Positions 23,315 to 34,152 of a stretch of DNA of 64,000 nt are shown piece by piece. Every line of letters starts with the position of its first letter. The stretch's first letter is position 1. The notes under the pieces are model-generated. The model was not told the DNA's origin. It saw only the letters and a list, made by a program, of their open reading frames with translations, and ran no database searches. The DNA is taken from assembly GCA_023014335.1 (NCBI GenBank), contig JAECYW010000021.1:1054001-1118000 (forward strand), in the 5' to 3' direction. The stretch is from Galerina marginata (taxonomy: Eukaryota > Basidiomycota > Agaricomycetes > Agaricales > Galerinaceae). Position numbers and translations under genes: made by a program.

Positions 23315-24419
23315 CTACGTCGTAAAATTATACTTTCTCTTCGCCAGCCGTTCAATAAAAGCAGGCCAAATCCAATACAACAGATGCCCATAACGCATCA
23401 CCACCGGCATGAACACCGCACCCTCCCCATTATCCGCCGCCTTGATGCACCTCTGTGCCACGGCCTCCCTTTTCAGGCCATGTTTATTAGGGTCTGACTC
23501 CCGCACAGGGCCACTGTCCACCGCCGACGCCCGGAAGTCGCCCTCGATGGTGGATGGCATGAAGAATGTGAACGCGATGGAGGGATGCTCAATCGATAAG
23601 GCTTGGTAGAGCACGAGGGAGGCGGCTTTGGTGGATGCATAGAGCGTGCGAGTTGGGGCAGGGATGACGGAAGCCAGGGAGTTGAGGAGAACGATGGAGG
23701 GTGCTTTGGAGGTGTTGGAGAGCATGGGAATCTGGTTGGCCGTAGGTCAGTAACATAAATATGGAGTGCAGAAAAAACACGTACAAAGGTAACTGCAGCA
23801 ATCAAAGGGCCGACATAGTTCCCTTGCACCGCTGCTGCTGCAACGGTCGCGGTTCGCTGGATGCCTTCGTTGGTTGCTTCTTGAAGGCTGGTACCACGTT
23901 CGGCTTCAACCCCAGCTATAGCCATCAGCGGCTGGAGAGCCGAGACACCTGCAGCGACGACGAGAGTGTCTAAACCACCCCATTCTAGGTCACGTTTCAC
24001 ATCAGAGGGGTGCGTATTGAAGAGATTAGCAACATACCTGCTTCAAGAGTTGCCCTGACTTTGACCATATCGTCCACGTTGGTAAAATCCGCAGCGACGG
24101 CAAGAATAGTTTCGCTTCGCACAGCAATTTGAGAACCTTTGCATTCGCGAACTACTTCATCAAGGAGTGCCTTTCGACGGCCAACGACGCAAACTCGCGC
24201 TCCACGAGCCGCGTACTGTCTTGCCAGCGTCCTGCCAACTCCGCTAGAAGCACCCAGAATCAGGACGCGTTCTCCGAGCTTTGGCACTTTCGATGGACGC
24301 GCTGGCTTTCTAACAGCACGATATAGGACCACCAGGAGGGGGATTAGCGCCAGAGAAGCATTTCTTGATGATGAAGCAGATAAAATATTGGAGATCATTG
24401 GTGGCACAAGCACGCCCAT
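23315..24419 (-). CDS. Membrane-anchored short-chain dehydrogenase/reductase
   Basis: Exons 24419-24038, 23984-23785, 23731-23315, exactly 332 aa. Seen: N-terminal hydrophobic anchor (about residues 20-36, SLALIPLLVVLYRAV), nucleotide-binding LGASSGVGRTLARQYA, VVAAGVSA (variant of NNAG), Ser in LLNSLAS and catalytic YASTK. This fits the classical SDR type with an ER-facing anchor, resembling 11-beta-hydroxysteroid dehydrogenase-like proteins. The substrate cannot be told from sequence. The start is the first in-frame ATG giving a complete anchor. The Asn of the usual NNAG motif is replaced (VVAAG), which is a frequent variant. Confidence 0.88.
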
Positions 24420-25043
24420 TGTGATACTAGCCCCGATAAACAGGCTATGGGATGATGCGGTGACGAGGAGTTGTCGTTTTCCGATGTATTGGTGACTGCT
24501 GACGACCAGTGCTGACTGGGAGCAAGTCAGCAAGACCTTGAAGTGGAGGGTGAATTCAAGGTGAATTCAACCCACTGAAATCTAGCCTCTTTGTATCTGA
24601 GTTCTGGAGAATTTTTTTTTGAGGAGTGTTACATGTGTATCTTGCGAGTCTTTGGGACTCACCACAAGGCTTGCACAAGGCAGATGAATGCTGTAGCTCA
24701 ACAGCGCACTTGCGCCATGATGGTTGCCGGTTAACCGGTTTGCGTCCTACAGACTTGATTTAATTACTTATGTAAGCTTTACATCTCTCTAGTGCTTTTT
24801 GGGCTGCTCAACAGAACGTCCACAGATCGCTGCACATACAAACCTCCTAAATTTTTGGAGGACTAAGAATAAAGCATTAACTATGTTTTGGGATGTCGTT
24901 GTCGCAAATTTAGGGTGGAATATGAGTAGTTGGCTATCATTTTGCTATCGTACATAACATAATATTCAAAATAATAGTTAATATGTTCGACTTATCAGAT
25001 TACTTTAAGCCGGCTATTCTGCTCGAGTTCCGTTCTTACCATC
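24420..25043. promoter_or_regulatory. Divergent promoter SDR / E2
   Basis: 624 bp, AT-rich towards the E2 gene. No distinct element recognised. Confidence 0.4.
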
Positions 25044-26749
25044 ATGCTGGTCCGACCTCTGCGACGACTTCTAGGACGACCTCTAGCTGTATCATATTTC
25101 CATACAACTGGGATCTCATGGGCATCTAGGAAGGTGCTCAAGACATTTAATCTCGCCGACATTGGGGAGGGCATTACGGAGTGCGAGATCATTAAGTGGT
25201 GCGTTGGATGTTCCGGCCGGACCTTTCGCGCTCGTTGACCTCGATGTTGTAGGAGTACCAAGCCGCAGGCGACGATACAGGCCTTTGATCCTCTGTGTGA
25301 AGTCCAGAGTGATAAAGCGAGTGTAGAAATTACCAGTCCATTTGATGGAGTGGTTAAGGAACTGCTCGTGAAGGAAGGCGAAATCGCGAAAGTAGGCTCT
25401 GGACTCTGTGTTATCGAAACGGAGGAAGAAGTTTCAGATAGTGCAAAACCTCCCTCTGCAGTAGAGAGCAGGCCATCTCCTCCAGCGGGAAGCTCAGCGA
25501 GCGTTGTGGAGACATTGCCCCCACCGTTACCACTGTCGGACGGACCTTCTTCGACGCGTCGTTTACACCCGCTGGACCCAAACAACACATCAGAACAAGC
25601 ATCATCATCACCCAATGCTGATCGTGTGTTCGCTGCTCCTTCGGTGCGCCATTTTGCGCGCCAAAAAGGCGTCGATCTTGGCCGACTTGTCCCAGGCAGT
25701 GGCAAGGACGGCAGAATAGAAAAACGGGATGTTGAAGCTGCTCTGACGCGCGGACCCGACACGAGCTCACCAATGGCGCCTGTTCTTCAGTCACAAGAGG
25801 ATGTTGTCGTGGAACTTGGAAGGACCCGCTATGGCATGTGGAAAGCCATGGTGAAGGTATGTGATTATTACAGCTCGAAGTATCCTGAGGTTGACACGAC
25901 AATTAATTCTTAGAGCTTGGAAATTCCTCATTTCGGGTATGTTGAATTATTTTCAAGAAGATCTTGGCGAAATCTAACTCACTCGATTTTAGTTACTCGA
26001 CGACATTAGATATTACAGCCTTGCACGATATCTTGCCCACTCTGAACGCACACATACCTACACACTACCTCCCAGAAAAGTCAAGATCGCTCCCACCTCA
26101 ATCCATTAACCCATCTGCTTTATATCCCGCCCCAAGCCCTGGTCATATACCAGAGTCCCAACACTACACGCGTCTAACATACATGCCCATCCTAGTCAAG
26201 ACGCTCTCAAAAGCCATGACCGAATGGCCCATCTTCCGCAGCTCCATCACGCCATCATCATCGTCCGACTCATCAAAACCTACCCTCACAATCCGCCCGA
26301 ACGCGGATATCAGCATCGCCTTATCGACTCCCACAGGTTTATACTCCCCAACACTGCAAAACGCCAACACGCACTCGATCTACTCCCTTGCCGGACAGCT
26401 GAACCACCTCTCCCATCTGGGCCGTCAAGTCCCGTGCGCCCTCACACCGAAAGAGATGCCCAAACGGGGCGGGACGCTGACCATCTCGAATGTAGGCGCC
26501 ATCGGCGCTGGCGATTTCGCCTCTCCTGTCTTGGTGCCAGGCGGAGGCGTTGCGATCGTTGCGATTGGGAGAGCTAAGTGGGTATGGGATGTGGATAGGG
26601 GCGATGGGAAGGGAGAGCGCAGGCTGAAGCTCGGAGTGAGTTGGAGTGGGGACCACCGAGTTGTCGAAGGCGCAGAATTGGCTGCGTTTGTTGAGTGCTG
26701 GAGAGGATATGTGGAGAACCCGCAGAGGCTTGTTGGGGAAGGCGTATAA
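25044..26749 (+). CDS. Lipoamide acyltransferase E2 of the branched-chain 2-oxoacid dehydrogenase complex
   Basis: Exons 25044-25198, 25253-25856, 25914-25936, 25993-26749, exactly 512 aa. Mitochondrial presequence ([17 protein letters not shown], Arg-rich). Lipoyl domain with Lys73 in [11 protein letters not shown]3/E1-binding domain around [17 protein letters not shown]; catalytic domain starting at IPHFGYSTTLD and ending in [19 protein letters not shown], with active-site His482. Moves the branched acyl group to CoA in valine, leucine and isoleucine breakdown. The catalytic motif is HRVVEG where most E2 enzymes have HRxxDG; Glu for Asp is conservative and may be a clade trait. PHFGY and ADIGEGI favour the branched-chain enzyme over pyruvate or oxoglutarate E2. 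A branched-chain aminotransferase is 32 kb away. Confidence 0.92.
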
Positions 26750-27145
26750 GCTGGTTTGACGTGGCAGGACAATCATCATTGGAGTCGTTATTTACCGATT
26801 GTACGCATTCTTTCTTTACAATACTAGTCTTAAAACTTCTCAACGTTATGTATTTTTCTCATTAGCACTTATTCCAACCCAGACGAACGACCTGCTTTCC
26901 TTTTGGCTGGCCGTGTCACAAACAATCTGGGGTGTGCTCTGCCTATATATGGGACAGTCAATCCATATTTTACTAAAAAGGCTCAACGTTGACGGTTAAC
27001 CACCAAAAAACTTCATCAACAATACAGTTGTGGAACCCGCCAGCTTCGCTTAAACGTCTGAAAGTTGTGCAAGGGCGACATAATACTTGTTCTGGAAAAT
27101 CGAGTCTCGGCATCCAGGAATATGAGTCCTGTGATATTTAATGGC
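26750..27145. other. Convergent spacer, no gene seen
   Basis: 396 bp between the E2 gene and the inverted DUF4246 gene. Nothing recognised. Confidence 0.5.
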
Positions 27146-29203
27146 TCAAAGAAAAAATGTAGATCCCTGGAAAGCCACATCTTGTTTGACGACAAATTGG
27201 TTTCTTTCTTCCATCAGTTCCAATCTCCATTTCTTAGCCTCCTCCAAGCTGATAGGAAAATCAACGTTTTTTAAGATGTGGTCTTGGAGCTCAAGTGGAA
27301 GACCGGCTAATCCAAGACCAGTTGCAGCCAACGACGACGAACTGGGGATTTGTTTATCTTGTAGCTGAAGGGATTGTGTTGCTTCCCACCACCAGTCCTG
27401 CTGCTGGCAAGGGACATTGGCGGTGCTGATGATCTTCATATTGGGATCGACGAGAAATAAGGCCAGAATTTTGAGATGCCCTGGGTTGGTGGGGTCTTTC
27501 AATTTGATTGGCTCAACGCGGTGCTGCAGAATATTCGGGAACGTCAGAAGACGACCTTCGCGTGCCTCCACCCCGCCTATTTCCTGGACTGCTGGGCCGT
27601 CTGGCTCGCATCCGAAGACAACAGGAAGCCAGTTATGATGCTGCTGTTCATAGCTGATCGCAGAGATGTCAAACGGATCGCAGAGGTGTCTGAATGACAA
27701 GGTCGACGTGGTGATATTTTCGCAGGAATAATAATAGAGTGAAGTCGCTAAGATGTGTTCATTCTGCAGGAGTGCAAAACTCGACTGAGATCATAAAAGT
27801 TGGAATTAGGGGAGACGCACCATTTGGCCTTCGACATGCCACGAACCGCCATTGTAATCCGGTTTTTCGGGTGTCAGTTCAATGTTCGCTAATTTAACGA
27901 TCACCTGCAATCCACGTTTCTCGTAGTTCCCTCTCAAACTATATATCGGCGGTCCATCCAGTGGCTTGAATGAATCGGGTTCAGGGAGTATCGTCCGTCG
28001 ATTTGCCTCATACCATGCTTCCTGCCTGTTATTGTAGTCACTGTCATCTTCGCCAGGCTCCTGTGGAGGGCCTTTGTATTCCGACTCCGCTTCTGGATCA
28101 GGGTCGTAGGTAACCTCTGTGTATTGAATTCTCTGTTCAATTGCACACAAGTGCCCGTCTTGCAATGGTGCTAGAGTCAAATCCCATAGAGGGATAGAAG
28201 CAGAGATCAGCTTCTCAATAAGGCCGTAAAGCCGCCTTTCTTCCCGAGGATGGAGGTTGTTGATGTAACTCGTTACCCTAGAATAAAATCCAGGTTAAAA
28301 GGGAGGATTCACGAGCTACGGCTTCAAAGTCGTACTTTACTTTATCTTGTGAAATATCGACTTCGCAGGGCAGCCATTGAAATTTGGCACTAAAGGGATG
28401 CTGCAAGTTAGAATCCCATGAGTAGGTAGCAGAGGACCCTGATTCAAGGGTCTCCTCTTGAGGAGGAATTGGCGCAATTTCGCCTTTCCCGGAGCATAGG
28501 ATGCAGTCTTCTAAAGTTGTCGTCTCCCCGTTCGCCAACACACGTGTGCGGCCGTAGATAAGAGGAAAGAGAGAAGGATGGACAAGATCCCAGACCTTGT
28601 CATCCGAATCTGGGTGCCAGTCTTTCAGCCTTTCAGGAATTTTTGCCTCGAACTTCTCGACGGCATCTTGGAGTTCTTTCTTGAGTTCAGTAGAGACAGC
28701 GGTGTCAGATTTGACTACATCGCCGTTATATACAAAGACGGGTGGTGGATTTGTTGGAGGTTCCGGAATCAAAGTCGCCCTGTATCGCAGTTCGTCGATG
28801 CACCAGTCGACCATTTTTGTCGTAATATCACGACCAGAACTGAGGGCTTCGTCTTTCCATTTCTGCGCAATCTTCAAGTCGTTGATCTAGGTAGGCACAT
28901 CAACAAAATGCAAAATGTCTGCAGTTCTTGTAGAGGCAAATGCGACCTTGATGTTCCAATCGGGCTTGTCTGTGATGTTGTTCATCAACTGCAGCATCGT
29001 TAATTCACGGAGAGTGGTCATGGGCAAACTGCGAAGAAAATGAACAGGAGTATAGATCCGAAGCACTATTTGGCTTACACTAAGGTTCCGGCCTGGATGT
29101 GGTGGCTACTGAGGGCGGTTGGGATGAGGTCCCCTACATAGTCAGACTCGTCCTCATGAGGAATGTAGTTGAGTGGGCGACCGAAGCCAGGACGCAGAGC
29201 CAT
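27146..29203 (-). CDS. DUF4246 family protein, copy D (inverted)
   Basis: Exons 29203-29079, 29028-28947, 28886-28336, 28277-27821, 27763-27146, exactly 610 aa; intron positions and phases are the same as in copies A-C. Starts MALRPGFGRPLNYIP. Keeps WHVEGQM, LQHRV and GHLK in place of GHRK: the Arg proposed to bind 2-oxoglutarate is Leu here (NPGHLKILALFL), with Lys next to it. The C-terminus ends STFFL and lacks the usual SLCEH tail, caused by an earlier stop. It stands on the opposite strand 10.6 kb from the tandem trio, so it was moved or inverted after the family arose. Intact frame, but two departures from the family suggest altered activity. Confidence 0.9.
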
Positions 29204-30474
29204 GACGCGATCGTATTCCTTTTGCTTATTGAGTTGAGGTGATTGTGGTAGTGGATTGAAATGGTTTTAACCTAGTCCTTGACTTCTCATTGATAGCTTG
29301 ACAGTGGGAAATTATCTGTTTCTCAGGGATAAAAATGATGCCCGAACTGAGCACCTACAATTTGACAAATGTCAGTACAGAATCGATGGCGGCAAAATTT
29401 GAGTACCTGCCGCCCTTGTGCTCGTTGCCACAAACGGCCTCTTCATGATGTCCGAGCAGCTAAAGATTACTGAACAGGCGGAGCCGATCATTATATGGTC
29501 AAGAAATCCAGTGAAGCCACTCACGAGCTGGTGAAATTTAAAAAGGCTTGATCGTCTTAAATTATTATTTATCCTCGACCAATACTTTCTAGCCCTTCGT
29601 TTGCCCAGTGCGCGGCAAGAAGTCAATGATTGTCTAGTACCTCGTCACCCATTTCCAAAAAAAATCATTCCGGGCTCTAACAACCCGTTCCGAAATCCGT
29701 CCCGCAGCGCAATCATCCGAGAGATCCTACACTGTGCTGGCCAGGTTTTCCTATAGACCTTGATATTAGGAGGTTCCTGCTTTCATCGGTGGGCAACTCA
29801 GGATCAGAATGGAGTTCGAACTGCGCTTTTTCTACACCAAGGGTCAAAAATGGGCATCTTGATTTTTTAAGTCCTGCGAGTAGCCCAGGCTCGCAAAATA
29901 CGAGTCCCTTCCGTCTTGCAGAGTCATTGAACCGTAGATGAAACCATTTTCTGTCGCCAAAACCAAACTGCTGGCACATTCATCGATAGGTATATGACTG
30001 AGAACGACTGTTAAGCCTGAGTTCCTCTAGTAGAGTCGAAGTCTGTTGAGCTCAACGGGGCCTGCCAGATAGATGTGCCGCAGCCCAGAAGCACAATAAA
30101 AAATAATGCCCAGGTGATTGTCGACGTTGATGTCAAGTTGAATCTGCGCCGTGCGGAATGACAATGGACGGCTTGATCGCGGAGGTTAAAATAATAAAAT
30201 CGGTTGAAAACGCCAATTGACTCTTTCCAAATTCCCTGAATGATACCCACTGTCCTTTTTATTCTAGAAAACAGCAGTTGGTTATTTGTTAAACATTTTC
30301 TTTGATCCTTCCAGAGTGTGCGCTTCTCTGCATGTAGAGCCCAAGCAAATGGTTGGGGCCTCTTTCCGTGACTGGGCACTTTGGATTGCATGCATCGTGT
30401 ATCCCACGACTTCTACTGGCGTCTAATATCCTCTTATCTGGGCTGCTACCTACACATAAAAATTTCAATCCCCA
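29204..30474. other. Long divergent spacer, no supported gene
   Basis: 1.27 kb. Minus-strand open stretches at 29372-29626, 29713-29979 and 30011-30391 have no domain, no good start context and no splice partners. The last one contains one hydrophobic run. The right end (around 30385-30470) resembles the leader of the ISG12-like paralogue 1 (shared TACTGGCGTCTAATATC-type words against 21599-21612), so the promoter was duplicated too. Confidence 0.45.
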
Positions 30475-31422
30475 ATGATCATCCCTTCCGGAAAATCTTC
30501 GACACCACCCATAGGCTCACCGACTAGGATCTCCGAACAGGAGCTCATACGATGTGTTAGTCGCATTCGACATGATACAACCACAGGTCAACCGATTTCA
30601 TTCCTGGGGCTCGAATCTGCAGCGGCACTTCCAGACTGGCTGTGTAGGATCGAAGCAGATCTGAAGGATTCTGGTATCCCTTGTGCACAATGGTCTGACG
30701 CGGCCATACTCTTCCTGGATGGTCCGGTGAACATGACAATGAGGGGTCAGAGAAGGCGTCGAATTGAGACAGGGCTTGATCTATGGCCTTGGGACGACTT
30801 CAAGGACGCCCTTCGTAATGTGCTAAGTAAGTCGCCACTTGTAATCATAAGGACGTAACTAAGTCGTCGATTTTTCGCAGTCGACAGAGGTAACCATTTT
30901 GTCCGAGACCGGTCATGGCCACTTTCGCTGATGAAAACATTCATCCAGATACCCGCCCTTCAGCGATCCAAAGATTACGTGAAGAACACCCCGTTGCAGC
31001 GACTATGGCTGGGACTGGGCTCGTCATCGCAGGAGGAGCCGTACTTGGGCCAGCTGTGGTCGTCGGGTGCTTAAACGCTGTAGGATTTACTTCAAGTGGC
31101 GTCGCTGCAGGTAAATTTTATCATCGTTCTTCTTTAAAGTCAGCCTTAAGTACTGTTCCCTTTCCTCCTAGGTTCCCTTGCTACTGGGATACAGTCCGTG
31201 TTTTATGGTGGAGCCACGTCAGGGCTTTTCTCGGTCTGCCAATCTATCGGTGCAACGGCGGTTGCACCTTCTCTCGGAGCTGTGATCTCGGGCTTAGGTG
31301 GCATGCTGGCAGGAGCAAAATTGGTCAGTAGCTCTCAAGGCGAAGTGAAGGAGGACATTTCGGATCCACTGGTCGGTGACTCGGCAGCGCCTCCTCCCTA
31401 TCACATGAGTCCTAGTCCTTGA
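30475..31422 (+). CDS. Gag-like N-domain + ISG12/Ifi-6-16 membrane protein, paralogue 2
   Basis: Exons 30475-30826, 30949-31110, 31172-31422, exactly 254 aa. The N-terminal domain matches paralogue 1 block by block (AALPDWLCRIE, IPCAQWSDAAILFLDG, LWPWDDFKDALRNVL), then LREEHPVAATMAGTGLVIAGG and the ISG12-like GFTSSGVAAGSLATGIQSVFYGG segment. The tail is short and ends PPYHMSPSP; the acidic tract and long C-terminus of paralogue 1 are missing. Intron 1 is longer (122 nt) and its acceptor was chosen because only that AG keeps the frame; an internal ATG at 30915 is an alternative start. Membrane location is inferred from the hydrophobic Gly/Ala-rich segment. Confidence 0.72.
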
Positions 31423-32499
31423 GTTTGTGCAACTTCTTCTTCTGCAGACCGCTCTTTTAACCTTCTATTTTTATATTTTTTAGTCTCTATTAATGCCTGT
31501 CTAGATCCTCTCATCTTTCTTAAACGACTCACCTCTCGTGCGGTTGACGATATCTGTCTTGGTCTTTTCTTGTCGTTGTTGTTTGCTCGGCAATGCTATT
31601 GATTTTCCAATCCTTCCTGCATCTCTGTTCATTCCCTTCGCTTTGGATACTAATTCAATTCTTAGATTTACCGTGTACATGCTTAGCATGGACAGCCAAT
31701 GTTTTTGACGGGATTATGAGGTTCCTACAAATATCTCAAAGACTTTAAATGACTCAGTGGGTCCTTTAAAAAGATATATCATTGTATTTTTAATCAGAAT
31801 CGGAATTTTCTAGCTAAATTACAATGCACTACAACGTGAACTGCCTCTGGTCAAGCTGAAACGATGTCGCCTGTCCACCCTTGACCTCAGGATCTAGGTC
31901 TACTTGATAGACCTGGAAAGAAAATGTTGCGTAAGCGATGAGCGAGGCAATTGGGCCCATATGCGGGCGTCCTTTTGCCATGCTGCCTCCACGCATCCAT
32001 GCCACCACCAATTATGGGGATGGGAAAATGGATGAGGTGGTGAGAAACAAGACTCCCATGGAAGCAGCATAAAAGCTACTCTTTTACTCCATTACCATTC
32101 GTCTTGTTATCGTTCAAAGGGCTGGATTGACTATTGACCTTAAACCTCTGACACTTGGAGCGTGGCTGGGCTACAAGTTCAAGCAAGTGCTTCAGACTTC
32201 ATTCAAGTTCATTGCCAATGACTGCATACCTTCCGAAATTTGGTAAGCACTGAAAACTGTTTTTAGCACGGCACTCGACATTGCTCGGTCAAATTAGCAC
32301 ATTCCATCTTGATACCAGCTGACTCAAAAACTTGCTGATAGCGCGTTTCGTCCCGAAGCCGGGCCTTGCAATAGGGGTTTCTCACGGTCGAGCAATTCAC
32401 ATAAGAGCGCTCAGTCTGGTCCGGGATGGGATCCGCTCTCGATATCTCTCACCGCCTCCACTATCTCAAAGCAATCTTTGGGGCTCAAATTTCAGGAAG
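31423..32499. other. Spacer upstream of dienelactone hydrolase
   Basis: 1.08 kb, no gene supported. A CATAAAAG element at about 32068 could serve as a TATA-like box for a long leader. The frame before the hydrolase ATG stays open back to about 32332 but has no ATG. Confidence 0.45.
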
Positions 32500-33655
32500 A
32501 TGTCTACTTCGACGACCTCGCCCGTTCTAGCTGGGCCACCTGGAGACTGCTGTGTTCAAGGAGTGCAACACGTCGGTACACCTGTAGGGAAGACTATCAA
32601 GATTGCAGATATCGATACATACGTCTCGGAGCCACCAGCTGGCACGACGGGAACCAAGAAAGTTATCTTGTACTTTGCTGACGTCTTTGGGCCACTCTTC
32701 GACAATGCCAAACTCTTGCAAGACTATTTCGCTGCCAATGGTACGGTTTCTGTTTACTCTCTCTATAAGTCGAGATGCAAATTTCCGTTCTATGATAGGC
32801 TTCTATGTGTTGGGAATCGATTATTTCTTTGGGGATCCTATACACCTCCACACGGACCAGGAAGGTTGGGACAGGAACGCTTGGTTTGCCAAATCCAAGA
32901 AGCAAGCCACGGAAAAGACCCCAGGGTGGATCAAGGCTGTTCGTGAAATTTATGGTACGTTCGTAATGTAGTGGCCAAAATTTCTCGGACTAACTGTGCA
33001 TCCAAAATTTAGGAGAAGACGCGAAATACAGCGCCGTCGGTAAATCGAAAATTTGCACTCAATTTTTCCTTTTATTCACCCACTATACAGGGTACTGCTT
33101 TGGCGGTCCATTTGCGCTCGAGATTGCCACTACCGATGACGTTGTTGCAGGTTTGCTCCTCCCAAGGCGCTTCATGCAAGTTAATGCCTCGATTAATCTC
33201 TTTCTATAGCTGCCTTTGCCCACCCTGCCTTCCTGAACGAAGATCACTTCATTAAGTTGAAGAGTAAGACCCTCTGCCTGGCATTTGCCCCCATGAACTA
33301 AACCTTCTCCCTAGAGCCCTTACTTCTCTCATGTGCAGGTAACTCTCAAATTTAAACGAGAAGGCGGAGTACTTATGCCCTAATTCCAGAGACAGACCAC
33401 ACATTCCCCCCAGAATCTCGTCGCCGTGCTGAGGACATTTTGGTAGAAGGGAAAAAGAGCTACCTCGTTCAGGTTTTCTCTGGCGTATCTCATGGGTTTG
33501 CCACTCGTGGAGACCCTGAAGTTGAGCATATCCGTAAGCCTTCCACGTAGTGTTTTGCGCAACCCAGGCTAATGGAAGCTACTTCATCGACAGGCTGGGC
33601 CAAAGAAGAATCAGCGAGAAGTATTATCGGATGGTTCAAGAGATTCAGTGCCTGA
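32500..33655 (+). CDS. Dienelactone hydrolase family protein
   Basis: Eight exons: 32500-32740, 32799-32954, 33013-33039, 33091-33150, 33210-33263, 33315-33338, 33390-33533, 33594-33655, exactly 255 aa. Alpha/beta hydrolase with the DLH triad Cys144 (GYCFGG), Asp190 (ETDHTF) and His222 (GVSHGF). The N-terminal part PVLAGPPGDCCVQGVQH fits the eukaryotic AIM2-like DLH group. Family knowledge: hydrolyses cyclic esters such as dienelactone in catechol breakdown; fungal members have often unknown substrates. Three exons are only 24-54 nt. No signal peptide. The start is the first ATG in frame. Confidence 0.9.
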
Positions 33656-34152
33656 ACTCGCAAAGAAAACCTTTGACCTCGAAAATTTGCCGAAATGAGT
33701 GCCTGTACAATTTAGTGTATAAAGAGAGTATCTGAATTATCAACCTTTGTAGCTTTACGACGGCCTCAAAGACGTCGTTGATCTAAAAATAACATGCGTG
33801 CCACAGTTATACAGATCTAAATTTGAACGTGCCCATGACCATTGTCCAAATCCGCGCTTGGACCTCACTAGAAACGGGCTTGATGGACTGGAATTTTGAT
33901 TGAAGCAAGCAGCGAATCTCGGAAACCAGTAAATCCGACCCTTATTCTAGAGGGCCAGTACCCCATTTCGCGCATTGTTCGCATTGTTTTGGGCCACTTG
34001 CACGATGGATCCAACATAGTTGCCTCTTCGGGAAAGGGCCAGAAAGGGCCACCGGTTGGCAAGATTGTCAACGGCAAAGATATAAAGAGAGAGCTTATGG
34101 TTGACTGCCCCCATCTCTTTCTTTCCCCCAGACTTGCAAGATCTTTGGCCGT
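33656..34152. promoter_or_regulatory. Spacer with TATA box upstream of the serine-rich gene
   Basis: 497 bp. TATAAAG at 34081-34087 lies about 66 bp upstream of the ATG at 34153. Open frames on both strands here are overlapping and featureless. Confidence 0.45.

Noticed and set aside
30011..30391. Minus-strand 126-codon frame with one hydrophobic run, considered as a membrane protein
   Set aside because: No homology pattern, no paralogue in the duplicated region, and it lies in a promoter spacer.
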